DNA from: an uncultured Coriobacteriia bacterium
GTDB taxonomy: Bacteria > Actinomycetota > Coriobacteriia > Coriobacteriales > QAMH01
DNA: 31,928 nucleotides
Direction: 5' to 3'
Assembly (NCBI GenBank): GCA_949283445.1
Contig: CASDTD010000214.1
Location: 1-31,928 of the forward strand
Notes under the pieces: model-generated
What the model was told of the DNA's origin: nothing
Databases searched by the model: none
The model's input: only the letters and a program-made list of their open reading frames with translations
In this document: piece after piece, positions 16,841-24,668 of the stretch
Layout: each line of letters starts with the position of its first letter
Numbering within the stretch: position 1 is the first letter of the stretch
Program-made: the position numbers and the translations under genes

Positions 16841-17005
16841 GACTCACGCCGCACATCCTGCGCTCAGAATCGGCACCCGCTCCGGCGCTCCAGAGGCATC
16901 AGCTGCGGAACTCGCGTTGCGGAGCAACGCTCAGACAGTCCTCGCTCCCGATGCCTCCTCCGCTTGTCGCTGCCTCCACATCGCGCAGGATGTGCGGCGC
17001 GAGTC
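16841..17005. repeat. Nested long-range inverted repeat
   Basis: Outer arms 16841-16863 and 16983-17005 (core CGCCGCACATCCTGCGC and its complement) match at 22 of 23 positions. Inside are GAGGCATC (16893-16900) with GATGCCTC (16950-16957), and at the centre GCGTTGC-GGA-GCAACGC (16914-16930). The three arm pairs are concentric, so one strand could fold into a single 165-base structure. It may be an RNA-level terminator for both convergent genes or a mobile palindromic element. Confidence 0.75.
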
Positions 17006-17072
17006 GCAAAACGTCACATCAGACAAGCCACGCTGCAGGTGGGTGATTTGGCGACAGCTATTCGCCCATTTT

Positions 17073-17189
17073 CGTGCAAACGGGCGACTTCCCGACAGAC
17101 ACGCCTTGAAATCACAGCGATTCTGTCGTCAAAACACTCGTTTGCACGCCGATGCGTCCGATTCTGTCGGTGAAGCACCCGTTTGCACG
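17073..17189. repeat. Cluster of three 27-base repeats
   Basis: Units at 17122-17148 and 17163-17189 on the plus strand and 17073-17099 inverted share TCTGTCG at one end and CGTTTGCACG (or CCGTTTGCACG) at the other, with a variable middle. The two direct units start 41 bases apart. The inverted unit can pair with the last one over 22 of 27 positions. No CRISPR-like regularity; the copy number is too low and one is inverted. Confidence 0.75.
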
Positions 17190-17204
17190 TAGCCCGAAGC
17201 CTAA

Positions 17205-18893
17205 CTACTTCTTCGTGTAATACACCGTCGTGCCGCCGCCGGGATTGTCCGTACGGTGGCGCTTGTAGTACTCCTGGAACACCTCGGCGTAGGTCTCGGG
17301 AATGTCCGGGTCGAAGTGCTGACACGTGACGTAAATGGTGTCGTATGCGAGCAAATCGTAGGGGTTCACCTGAATCGATGGCTCGAGCCCCTCCCAAATG
17401 TTCACCTTGAAGTCGCGCGTGTCCTTGCGGTCGAAATAGTAGTGCTTCCACGCGTTCACCTGACGCCCGCGGTCGGTCGTGTTGATGATGGCAAGCACCA
17501 GCGTGTCGTCGTTCGATATATCGTCGCGAGATTCCAGATAGGTGGTCAAGTCCGCGTAAAACCGCGTGCTGCTGCCCAGCGCCAGATCGTTTCGAATAGT
17601 GCCCGTGGCAGTCGGAACGAGCAGTACCACGCACAGGAAGGCCGCGACGAAACGCACCGGGTCGCTTGTCGGGATCCACGAGAAAACGCGTGTGATGCCC
17701 CATGCCGTGACAAGCGTCATGGCCGGGATGACGGGCGTGAAGTAGCGCTCGACCCAGAACATCGACTCGGGCTCGATGAAGCTGCAATACGCCCACATGC
17801 CGCCAACGACGGCGAACACCGCGAACACGAGCGCGATGAGCGGCATCTCCTCTTGCCACACGAACCGGTGACGGTAGCAATGGTAGACCCCCACGACCAC
17901 GATCACGATCATGGCGATGTGGAACAGCCCCAGCGTCTCGGCGCATTCCCCGCACAGCCAGTACAGCAGCGCGTGGATGTTGACAGCGTCTCCCGCCCCC
18001 TGCCACGTGTCCACGGAAAAGCCCGCAGCAGCGTTGGCGCGCGCCGCGAACAGGGTCTGAAACGCCACCCACACCCAGGGCAGATAGCCGACGACCGGAA
18101 TCAGGTAGGACACGAGCACCTTGCGGCGAATGCCGTTGAGATGCCCGCGCACCAGCAAGAACACATCCACGAGGAAAAACGCGCACGCCAAAAGGACGCC
18201 GAAGTAATGCGTGTAGCCCAAGGCCAGCATCGTCGCGCCGCTTGCCACGGAAAGCTTCCAGCTCGTCTTGTCCTTGGGCGTCTGCGCTCGGCGCACGTAC
18301 AGGTAGACGAGCAACGTGCTCAGGAACAGCAACAGGGCATAGGTCCTGAACGTCAGCCCCATCTGCGTGAATACTTTGGCATTGATGAGCAGCAAAAACG
18401 CCGCGAGAAAGCCCGTGCGCCGCCCACCTATCCTGCGCCCTGTGGCCGCGGCAAGCGGCATGGACGCCACCACGAAGACGATGGAGGGCAGGCGCAGCCA
18501 AACTTCCCCGTAGGGCACCAGCTGGTACCATATCCACGCGATGATGTTGAACAGCGGCGGCGTGTACGGGTCGATGAGCACGACGTCGAAAAGCGAAGAA
18601 GACAGGCAATAGTCCACCTGGAATATCTCGTCGAGCCACAGCGACGTCGTGGCCGCCAGATACGTCATCAGCGCGAACGTGACCGCGCACACGAGCGCGA
18701 GGCCCACATGGTAGACGCGGTCGTAGAGAACCGTCCGCTGCCCCTTCAGCCCGAGCAGCTCTTTCATGCGTGCTGTGCGCTCAGGCGCGGGGGCAGGTCC
18801 GCCAGCGGGGGCTTTCCCCTGCTCGTCTTCAAGCTCGGCGGCAATGCGCAGGGCCCGCTGCTCGATGTCGGTATGTCGTCTGGACTCGCCCAT
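17205..18893 (-). CDS. GT-C fold membrane glycosyltransferase (ArnT/PMT-like)
   Basis: A 562-residue polytopic membrane enzyme likely to use a polyprenyl-phosphate sugar on the outer face of the membrane. A hydrophilic N-terminus of about 58 residues (rich in Ala/Pro/Glu) precedes roughly ten or more helices. The first extracellular loop holds TTSLWLDEIFQVDY with acidic D88-E89, the typical GT-C catalytic site, followed by a PYTPPLFNIIAW segment. A soluble C-terminal domain begins near residue 445. It starts 12 bases after the GtrB-like gene, whose product could supply its donor. The exact GT family (39, 83 or another) and the acceptor are not resolvable by eye. Confidence 0.85.
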   Translation of the reverse strand: MGESRRHTDIEQRALRIAAELEDEQGKAPAGGPAPAPERTARMKELLGLKGQRTVLYDRVYHVGLALVCAVTFALMTYLAATTSLWLDEIFQVDYCLSSSLFDVVLIDPYTPPLFNIIAWIWYQLVPYGEVWLRLPSIVFVVASMPLAAATGRRIGGRRTGFLAAFLLLINAKVFTQMGLTFRTYALLLFLSTLLVYLYVRRAQTPKDKTSWKLSVASGATMLALGYTHYFGVLLACAFFLVDVFLLVRGHLNGIRRKVLVSYLIPVVGYLPWVWVAFQTLFAARANAAAGFSVDTWQGAGDAVNIHALLYWLCGECAETLGLFHIAMIVIVVVGVYHCYRHRFVWQEEMPLIALVFAVFAVVGGMWAYCSFIEPESMFWVERYFTPVIPAMTLVTAWGITRVFSWIPTSDPVRFVAAFLCVVLLVPTATGTIRNDLALGSSTRFYADLTTYLESRDDISNDDTLVLAIINTTDRGRQVNAWKHYYFDRKDTRDFKVNIWEGLEPSIQVNPYDLLAYDTIYVTCQHFDPDIPETYAEVFQEYYKRHRTDNPGGGTTVYYTKK

Positions 18894-18905
18894 GTCTTCG
18901 CGCGC

Positions 18906-19907
18906 CTAGAAGTTGAGACGTTCTTCTTCTATCACCAGCGGCCGGTTCATGACCCGCTGGCTCATACTCATGATGTACTCGCCCAAAAGCCCGAGGAAGA
19001 ACAGGATGAGCGAGCCCATGATGAGCACCATGATGAGGATGGACGTCTGGCCTCCGGCAAACGCCGACCAGTTCACGAGCTTGACGACGAACAAGACGAG
19101 GGCGATGAGAATGAACAGCACGCTAGCCAGAAAACCCCCGATCGTGGCGATGCGCAGCGGGACCTTCGAATACGACGTGAAGCTGAGCATCGCGGCGTCG
19201 TAGAGGGTGTACCAGTTGTTGTGCGTCTTGCCGTGCTTGCGTTCGGCCTGCTCGTAGGGGATGTCCACCCGCCTGCCGCCAAGCTCGGCCACGATGCCGC
19301 GCAGAAACGGCGTCGGGTCGTGCAAATCGCGCATGACATCCAGGAACGAGCGGTCGTACAGCCCGAAGCCCGTGAACTGCTCGATCTGCTCGACGCTGCT
19401 CACCTTCTGGATGAGTTTGTAGTAGCAGGAACGCAAGGCATACATAATCTTGCTCTCCTGGCTGGAGGTCTTGATGCCGCAGACAATCTGGGCGCCCTTC
19501 TCCCACTCTTCGACGAAGCGCGGGATGAGTTCGGGCGGGTCTTGGAAATCCGCACAGACGCAGATGGCGCAATCGCCCGTCGTCTGCGTGAGGCCGTAAT
19601 ACGGGGAATTGAACTGTCCGAAGTTCTTGGCGTTGAAGATGACCTTGATCTTCGGGTTTTCCCTGCACAGCATGCGCAGGCGGGGACGCGTCAGGTCGGT
19701 CGAGCAGTTGTCGATGAACACGAGTTCGTAATCGTAGCGGGAGAGCTGCGTTTCCAGCACGTCGATGATGGCCTCGCTGATAGGCACGACGTTGTCTTCT
19801 TCGTTGTAGCACGGGACGAGCACGCTGATTTTCTTGCGTGGCCCCTGTTCCTGCCCTGCAGGCGCCGCTGCGGCGGCAGCAGATGCGGTGTCATCAAGCG
19901 CGGGCAT
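18906..19907 (-). CDS. GtrB-like polyprenyl-phosphate glycosyltransferase
   Basis: A 333-residue family 2 glycosyltransferase that probably makes undecaprenyl-phosphate-linked sugar. The start at 19907 has GGGGAGG six bases upstream; the longer frame is out-of-frame epimerase sequence. After an Ala-rich leader come ISVLVPCYNEEDNV (27-40), FIDNCSTDLT, NFGQFN and the ADFQDPPE acidic motif (119-126), then HGKTHNNWYTLYD, typical of GtrB/YfdH. Two membrane helices (about 253-278 and 287-312) end the protein. It overlaps the epimerase gene by 14 bases and precedes the GT-C gene by 12, so the three form an operon. Confidence 0.92.
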   Translation of the reverse strand: MPALDDTASAAAAAAPAGQEQGPRKKISVLVPCYNEEDNVVPISEAIIDVLETQLSRYDYELVFIDNCSTDLTRPRLRMLCRENPKIKVIFNAKNFGQFNSPYYGLTQTTGDCAICVCADFQDPPELIPRFVEEWEKGAQIVCGIKTSSQESKIMYALRSCYYKLIQKVSSVEQIEQFTGFGLYDRSFLDVMRDLHDPTPFLRGIVAELGGRRVDIPYEQAERKHGKTHNNWYTLYDAAMLSFTSYSKVPLRIATIGGFLASVLFILIALVLFVVKLVNWSAFAGGQTSILIMVLIMGSLILFFLGLLGEYIMSMSQRVMNRPLVIEEERLNF

Positions 19908-20883
19908 CCTGACCTCCCCGTTTCTCTGTCGTTTCCCCGAGTGCAGGGTCATGCGTCTCCTCGTACCAGCGCACAGTCTGACGTATGCCATCTGAAAAAG
20001 CCGTGACAGGGGCAAACCCCGTATCGTGGGCGAGCTCGTCGATATCGGCGCGCAAATACATGACTTGCCCATCCGGATAGGGCAACGCCCCGAAATCGGG
20101 CGCGAAGCCCGGGCGGGCAGCCTCGCAAGCCATTTGTATGTGGTCGCGTAAAGGTTCGACCTTGCCCGTCCCCACCGGGTAGACGGCATCGGGCTTGCCG
20201 CTCTTTCCCATCAGTGCAAACGCCTCGGCAGCATCGTCGCAGTAGATATGATCCCACAGCTGCTCGCCTTTCGTGCAGGAAAACGGCTGCCCCAAACGCG
20301 CCTGGCGTATGGCCTGCATGATTACCGTGCCGTCATTGTCGCCCGGCCCGTACACTGAGCCGATGCGCGCCGCGACATGCACCATGCCCAGCTCGTGGCA
20401 GAGCGCGCGTGTCTGCCGTTCGGCAGCGAGCTTCGCCGCGCCATAGGGCGTGAGGGGATGACAGGGCGTGCTCGCGGAAAACGCTCCCTCAAGGCGCCCG
20501 TATTCCGCTTGGCTGCCCGCGAAGACGAAGCGCTCGCAGCCCAGTGCGTGCGCCAGCCGCACGGCGTCGAGTGCCATCTGCACGTTGCCCTGCTGGCGCT
20601 TTTCATCTGAGCGGCCCGCGCCTAACGTACCGCTCCACGCGAAATGGTAGAAGATGTCGCAGCGCGGCAAGCTCATAACATCGGGGTCTGCCGCAAGGGC
20701 AGCGTAGTCTGCACCTACAGCGGAAACGACGTCGATGCCATCCACGCCGTCAAGCACGCCACCGTGCAGACGAGACGATGCCGGGTTGACAAACGCGAGC
20801 ACGCGCACGCCTTCCTTTGTCAGAAGACGCGCGAGCGCCGAACCGATCATGCCCGTTGCCCCCGTTATGGCAGCGCGTTTCAT
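19894..20883 (-). CDS. NAD-dependent epimerase/dehydratase (extended SDR)
   Basis: A 329-residue nucleotide-sugar tailoring enzyme. The Rossmann motif GATGMIG (8-14) starts the protein, and the catalytic pair is Y147 and K151 in TPYGAAK with S124 in AGSQAEYG. ARIGSVYGPGDND is the usual substrate-loop region, and DHIYCDDAAEAF follows. The ATG at 20883 is preferred to a GTG two codons upstream because AGAAGG lies about five bases before the ATG. Close to GDP/TDP-hexose epimerases or reductases, but the specific sugar cannot be read. First gene of the epimerase-GtrB-GT-C operon; divergent from the aldolase gene at 20991. Confidence 0.9.
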   Translation of the reverse strand: MKRAAITGATGMIGSALARLLTKEGVRVLAFVNPASSRLHGGVLDGVDGIDVVSAVGADYAALAADPDVMSLPRCDIFYHFAWSGTLGAGRSDEKRQQGNVQMALDAVRLAHALGCERFVFAGSQAEYGRLEGAFSASTPCHPLTPYGAAKLAAERQTRALCHELGMVHVAARIGSVYGPGDNDGTVIMQAIRQARLGQPFSCTKGEQLWDHIYCDDAAEAFALMGKSGKPDAVYPVGTGKVEPLRDHIQMACEAARPGFAPDFGALPYPDGQVMYLRADIDELAHDTGFAPVTAFSDGIRQTVRWYEETHDPALGETTEKRGGQDARA

Positions 20884-20941
20884 CCCCACCTTCTTTCACT
20901 CAAACCTCGCGACCATGATACTATTAAAAGTCAGGCGCCGT

Positions 20942-20956
20942 GCCGTCCAAGACGGC
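20942..20956 (+). other. Short hairpin in the aldolase leader
   Basis: GCCGTC-CAA-GACGGC is a perfect 6-base stem with a 3-base loop, ending 20 bases before the aldolase Shine-Dalgarno. TACTAT near 20919 could be a -10, but no -35 is clear. It is too small to call a riboswitch. Confidence 0.3.
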
Positions 20957-20990
20957 GTCTTCCAGATCACCTTGGCAAGGGAGGCACACC

Positions 20991-21629
20991 GTGGAAGCCA
21001 ACCAGGACTTGCTCGATACCATGCACGAAGAGGGCGTCGTCGCCGTGCTCAGGTCGGAAAGCGTCGAAGCGGCCATCAACGTCGCCCGTGCCTGTGTCGA
21101 GGGTGGCGTGCACTTCATCGAGGTAACCTTTTCCGTGCCGAACGCCGCAGATGCCATCCGTGCAATTGCCGAAGACGCGTCGCTGGGTGCCTTCGTGGGC
21201 GCAGGAACCGTGCTCACCGTCGAGCAGGCGCAGGCGGCTGCAGATGCCGGCGCGCGCTTCATCGTGGCACCCGTGTACAGCCCCGACGTGCTCGCCTTCT
21301 GTCAGGAACGCGAACTTCCCTACATCCCCGGTTGCATGACCGTCAATGAGATGCACGTCGCCCAGCAGGCAGGGTGCGCCGTCGTGAAGCTCTTCCCCGC
21401 AAGCGAGCTTTCACCTGGGTTCATCAAGGCCGTACATGCGCCGCTGCCCACACTCAAGATCATGCCGACCGGCGGCATCAACCTGGACAACACAGCCGCC
21501 TGGATTGCCAAAGGGGCGTTTGCCGTGGGAGTCGGCGGCAACCTCACCACCGTGAAAGACGACGGGCTGGCCGGCATCACGCAGCGAGCAGCCGCTTACC
21601 GCGAGCAAGTCCGCATCGGGAGGGGCTAG
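20991..21629 (+). CDS. eda: KDPG/KHG-type class I aldolase
   Basis: A 212-residue Schiff-base aldolase that cleaves 2-keto-3-deoxy-6-phosphogluconate (or a related 2-keto acid) to pyruvate and an aldehyde. The GTG start has AAGGGAGG six bases upstream. Family marks are GVVAVLRSES, FIEVTFSVPNA with E44, GAGTVLT, the Schiff-base lysine K133 in CAVVKLFPASEL, and the phosphate-loop IMPTGGIN. The lysine and glutamate positions match the E. coli enzyme almost exactly. It is directly followed by a HAD phosphatase, so it may act in a sugar-acid route. KDPG is only the commonest substrate for this fold. Confidence 0.92.
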   Translation: MEANQDLLDTMHEEGVVAVLRSESVEAAINVARACVEGGVHFIEVTFSVPNAADAIRAIAEDASLGAFVGAGTVLTVEQAQAAADAGARFIVAPVYSPDVLAFCQERELPYIPGCMTVNEMHVAQQAGCAVVKLFPASELSPGFIKAVHAPLPTLKIMPTGGINLDNTAAWIAKGAFAVGVGGNLTTVKDDGLAGITQRAAAYREQVRIGRG

Positions 21630-22382
21630 ATGTTCGAAGACACGAAAATCGTCCTGTTCGACCTCGACGGAACCATCTACTACGGCTCGCGCATCATCGA
21701 CGGAGCCAATGACGCCATCGAGCATTGCCGCAAGCTCGGCAAGCACGTGTACTTCCTCACGAACAACTCCACCAAGACACGCGCGCAGATATTCGACAAG
21801 CTCGTGGGGATGGGCATCGACTGCGCATTCGACGAAGTCCTGACCAGTGGGTACGTCGCCGCGCTGTACGCTCAGAAAGAAGGGCTGGAAAACATCTACC
21901 TGTGCGGGTCGGAAAACCTGGCTTGCGAATTCGAGGAGCTGGGCGTGCCCGTCGTGGGCGCTGACGAGGCGCGCAATCTGCTCATCGGCTACGACCCGGA
22001 TTTCACCTACGAGAAGATGACCGACGCCGTGCGCGTGGCCTTGCGCGCCGACAAGGTCATCGCCTGCAACAAGGAAAAAGTGTTCCAGGGCGAAGGCGCG
22101 GCGTGGTTTCCCGGCTGCGGCGGCATGGTCGCCCCCATCGAATGGTGCTCGGGGCATATGTCGGATTACGTCATCGGCAAGCCGAACACGCTCATGCTCG
22201 AGATGATGCGCGAGAAAAGCGGCCTGGAGAAGCACGAGCTGCTCATGGTGGGCGACACCTACGAAAGCGACATCCTCATGGCGAACAAGTTCGGCTGCCC
22301 ATCGGTTCTCATCGGCACGCAAGAATACCACGACACCGTCACCGTGGAGCACATCGGCGACCTCGTGAACCTCGTAGGATAA
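21630..22382 (+). CDS. NagD-like HAD-IIA phosphatase
   Basis: A 250-residue cytoplasmic HAD hydrolase that dephosphorylates a small phosphorylated metabolite. The signature FDLDGTIYYG gives nucleophile D11 and D13. FLTNNST forms motif 2, IGKPNT contains the motif 3 lysine K184, and MVGDTYESDI (207-215) is motif 4. The C2-type cap lies between motifs 2 and 3, as in NagD and phosphoglycolate phosphatases. The ATG follows the aldolase stop with no gap, indicating translational coupling and a shared pathway. The substrate is unknown. Confidence 0.92.
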   Translation: MFEDTKIVLFDLDGTIYYGSRIIDGANDAIEHCRKLGKHVYFLTNNSTKTRAQIFDKLVGMGIDCAFDEVLTSGYVAALYAQKEGLENIYLCGSENLACEFEELGVPVVGADEARNLLIGYDPDFTYEKMTDAVRVALRADKVIACNKEKVFQGEGAAWFPGCGGMVAPIEWCSGHMSDYVIGKPNTLMLEMMREKSGLEKHELLMVGDTYESDILMANKFGCPSVLIGTQEYHDTVTVEHIGDLVNLVG

Positions 22383-22405
22383 GCCTCGCCCCATTCGCTG
22401 CTTTC

Positions 22406-22524
22406 GAACGCGGGGGATGCCCTCTCGGAGGACCCTTCGCTCGGTCGAGCTTCGCGCAGAGAGCGCGCTAATCTCTGCCCTCGCTGCGGTCGCAAAGCCC
22501 CGCTCGATGGCATCCCCCGCGTTC
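22406..22524. repeat. Long-range inverted repeat with inner hairpin
   Basis: GAACGCGGGGGATGCC (22406-22421) and its exact complement (22509-22524) form a perfect 16-base pair of arms 87 bases apart. Inside, GCAGAGA (22456-22462) pairs with TCTCTGC (22472-22478). It starts 23 bases after the HAD stop. The plan resembles the nested structure at 16841-17005, also between convergent genes, but the sequence differs. Confidence 0.75.
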
Positions 22525-22549
22525 AGGCAGCCGGCAGGTGCATCTCATC

Positions 22550-22668
22550 TGTCAAAAAACGACGCGAATGCGAGCTGCGGCGCGCATGTATGCTCGCATG
22601 AGCGCAAATTCTTCGCAGGTGCGAGTTTTCGAGCACCTTCTCCCTCACAAGCGCGTCGATTTTTGACA
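22550..22668. repeat. 119-base element with terminal inverted repeats
   Basis: The ends TGTCAAAAAACGACGCG (22550-22566) and CGCGTCGATTTTTGACA (22652-22668) are inverted copies at 16 of 17 positions. Each end is homologous to the repeat at 11518-11585. No duplicated target flank is visible. Size and structure suggest a MITE-like or REP-like unit, but neither is proven. Confidence 0.7.
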
Positions 22669-22685
22669 AGTTTTAAAACGCAAGC

Positions 22686-24557
22686 CTACTCTTCCGGCAG
22701 CAGCGGTATAACCATGATGCGCTCGAGTTCCTCGCGCGGCAGAAACGGCGCCAGATCTTCCAGCGGCGGGCTGTAGAGGCTGTCGTCTTCCAGACGCTTG
22801 GTCGCGCTCTTGGGCTCGAACACCTGCTCGGGGCTCACGAACACCTCCGCGATGACCGGGCCTTCCTGCCCGAACACCTCGTCGAGCATGCTGGCAAGCT
22901 CGGCATTCGAACGGCACGCGACGTACGGGTACCCGTAGGCAGCGGCAATCTTGGAAAGATCGGGAAAGCCCAGGTCACCCGATTCCGGCCCGATGCCGAT
23001 GTGGCAGTGCTCGGCAAACAGGTTGTTCTGCGTCTGGCGGATGGAATGGTATCCGTTGTTGTTGATGACGAAAATCTTGATGGGGAGGTTGTTGGTGAGG
23101 ATGGTCTGCAGCTCCTGGATGTTCATCTGCAGCGAGCCGTCCCCGCTGATGCAGACGATTTCGCCATCGCCGAGCGCCTTGCACACGCCGATGGCCGCCG
23201 GCAGGTCGTAGCCCATGGAGGCGATGGCGGAATTGATGATGAAACGCTGCCCACGCTTGATGTGATAGGCATGGCTGCCCACGACGCAGGCGCTCCCGTT
23301 GCCCACGACCGTCGTGTAGCCTTCGGGCAAACGTGCTGAAAGCGCGTCGATGAACGCATAGACATTCGTCTGGCGCGTGTCGTCCCAGTGACGCTGCTGT
23401 ACCACCGGGTAACAGCGCCGCCACTTGCGGCAACGGTTCTGCCACGCGCCGTCTGCGATGAACGCGCCCGTCATCGTCGCATCGCATGCCCCGTCACGGC
23501 AGGGGCGCGGCACACCGCGTTCGTCAAGCGCGGCGTTGAGCGCACGCAGGAAATCGAGCGCGTCAGCCTGGACGGGCAGCTCGACGTGAAGCGTCGGTTT
23601 CTTCAGCTCTTCGGCGTCCACGTCCACCATGATGACCTCGGCTTCGCGCGCCCAGGTCTGCCAGTTATACCCCACCTGCCGTATGGAAAGCCGGCTGCCC
23701 ACCGCCAGCACCAGATCGGCGTTTTGCACTGCCCAATTGCCGGGGCGGTCGCCCATGATGCCCGCACGTCCCGCGTACAGCGGGTCGTCGTCGGCCATCA
23801 TGTCGATGTTGTCCCACCCGCAGACCACGGGAATGTTCAGACGGCGCACAGCGGTTTTGAATTCGGAAAACGCCCCCGCCAGGCGAATGCCGTTGCCGCT
23901 GTAGAACACGGGGCGCTCGGCTGCCGCAATCTTGTCCAGAATGCTCACGACAACGCCCGGCTCGACAGCGGGGGCAAGCTCCTGGGCATCTTGAGCAGGG
24001 TCATAGCCCACAAGCTCATCGGTTTCAATCGTGCAGCCTTGGAAGTTCAGGGGAATGTCAATCCAGCACGGACCGGGGCGGCCGTGCGTGGCAAGGTAAT
24101 ACGCTTTTTCCAGCGCGTACCTGATGCGCAGGGGGTCCTCAATCATCTCGCAGTACTTGGTCATGGACGCCACGCACGTCGTGATGTCGAATTCCTGGTC
24201 GCCGCCGGCGCGAATGCCCACGCCCATGCCGCGCGCCGTGGTGTCATAGCGCACCTGCCCGCTGATGACGAGCATGGGAATGGAATCGAGCCAGCCGCCC
24301 ACGACGCCTGTCAGCGCGTTTGTGCCGCCCGGGCCGGTCGTCACGCACACGGCCGCGATGCGGTTGTCGATGCGCGCGTAGGCTTCCGCCGCGATGGCAC
24401 ACGCCTGCTCATGATGGTTGAACGTGCAATGCAACCCCGCCTTATGCCCGAGCGCGTCGTCGAGGTGCATGGCCCCGCCGCCCGTCACCATAAAGCACTC
24501 GTCGATGCCGTGTTCGACGAGGAAGTCGGCCACATAGTCCGCGAGCCTGATACGCAT
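22686..24557 (-). CDS. Acetolactate-synthase-like ThDP-dependent enzyme
   Basis: A 623-residue thiamine-diphosphate enzyme with the three-domain layout of acetohydroxyacid synthase. The N-terminal Pyr domain has VTGGGAMHLDDAL and the cofactor-activating glutamate E50 in FNHHEQACAIAAEAYAR. The central domain (about 200-345) has PVFYSGNGIRLAG. The PP domain carries GDGSLQMN (472-479), the ThDP/Mg motif. The C-terminal tail (PPLEDLAPFLPREEL) is longer than in biosynthetic IlvB, and no small-subunit gene follows. I suspect a sugar-modifying decarboxylase or lyase of the YerE type instead of valine synthesis, given the surrounding glycan genes. AGGGGAG upstream supports the start. Confidence 0.85.
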   Translation of the reverse strand: MRIRLADYVADFLVEHGIDECFMVTGGGAMHLDDALGHKAGLHCTFNHHEQACAIAAEAYARIDNRIAAVCVTTGPGGTNALTGVVGGWLDSIPMLVISGQVRYDTTARGMGVGIRAGGDQEFDITTCVASMTKYCEMIEDPLRIRYALEKAYYLATHGRPGPCWIDIPLNFQGCTIETDELVGYDPAQDAQELAPAVEPGVVVSILDKIAAAERPVFYSGNGIRLAGAFSEFKTAVRRLNIPVVCGWDNIDMMADDDPLYAGRAGIMGDRPGNWAVQNADLVLAVGSRLSIRQVGYNWQTWAREAEVIMVDVDAEELKKPTLHVELPVQADALDFLRALNAALDERGVPRPCRDGACDATMTGAFIADGAWQNRCRKWRRCYPVVQQRHWDDTRQTNVYAFIDALSARLPEGYTTVVGNGSACVVGSHAYHIKRGQRFIINSAIASMGYDLPAAIGVCKALGDGEIVCISGDGSLQMNIQELQTILTNNLPIKIFVINNNGYHSIRQTQNNLFAEHCHIGIGPESGDLGFPDLSKIAAAYGYPYVACRSNAELASMLDEVFGQEGPVIAEVFVSPEQVFEPKSATKRLEDDSLYSPPLEDLAPFLPREELERIMVIPLLPEE

Positions 24558-24602
24558 GATGAAACTCCCCTGCTTGAGTATGCTGAGGGGATTCTATACC
24601 AA

Positions 24603-24643
24603 GAGACGCCCCCACGCGTCGCAAAGATGCGTGGGGGCGTCTC
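24603..24643 (-). terminator. Strong hairpin after the TIM-barrel gene
   Basis: GAGACGCCCCCACGC (24603-24617) and its exact complement (24629-24643) form a perfect 15-base GC-rich stem with an 11-base loop. On the minus strand only TTGGTAT follows, a poor U-tract. Lying 26 bases after the TIM-barrel stop and before the ThDP gene, it most likely ends the former's transcript. Confidence 0.6.
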
Positions 24644-24668
24644 GGAATGAACAGACTGGCCGCTTCGA

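Larger units (their letters stand above)
16819..17204. other. Non-coding gap between convergent genes
   Basis: This 386-base gap separates the class A PBP from the GT-C gene on the opposite strand. It contains a nested palindrome (16841-17005) and a cluster of three 27-base repeats (17073-17189), described separately. No convincing open frame or classical U-tract terminator is seen. Confidence 0.7.
22383..22685. other. Non-coding gap between convergent genes with two palindromic elements
   Basis: This 303-base gap lies between the HAD gene and the convergent ThDP-enzyme gene. It consists almost entirely of two inverted-repeat structures, 22406-22524 and 22550-22668, each 119 bases long. No protein frame is supported. 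Confidence 0.7.

Noticed and set aside
17073..17189. Possible short CRISPR array
   Set aside because: There are only three units, one inverted, with a degenerate centre and a single 41-base spacing. No cas gene is present.
17256..20006. 916-codon plus-strand frame opposite the GT-C and GtrB-like genes
   Set aside because: It is very rich in His/Arg/Glu/Asp, typical of the complement of membrane-protein genes, and overlaps two clear genes.
22686..24557. Assignment of the ThDP enzyme as biosynthetic IlvB
   Set aside because: No ilvN or ilvC gene is nearby, it sits among glycan genes, and the C-terminal tail is not IlvB-like. The name is therefore left open.
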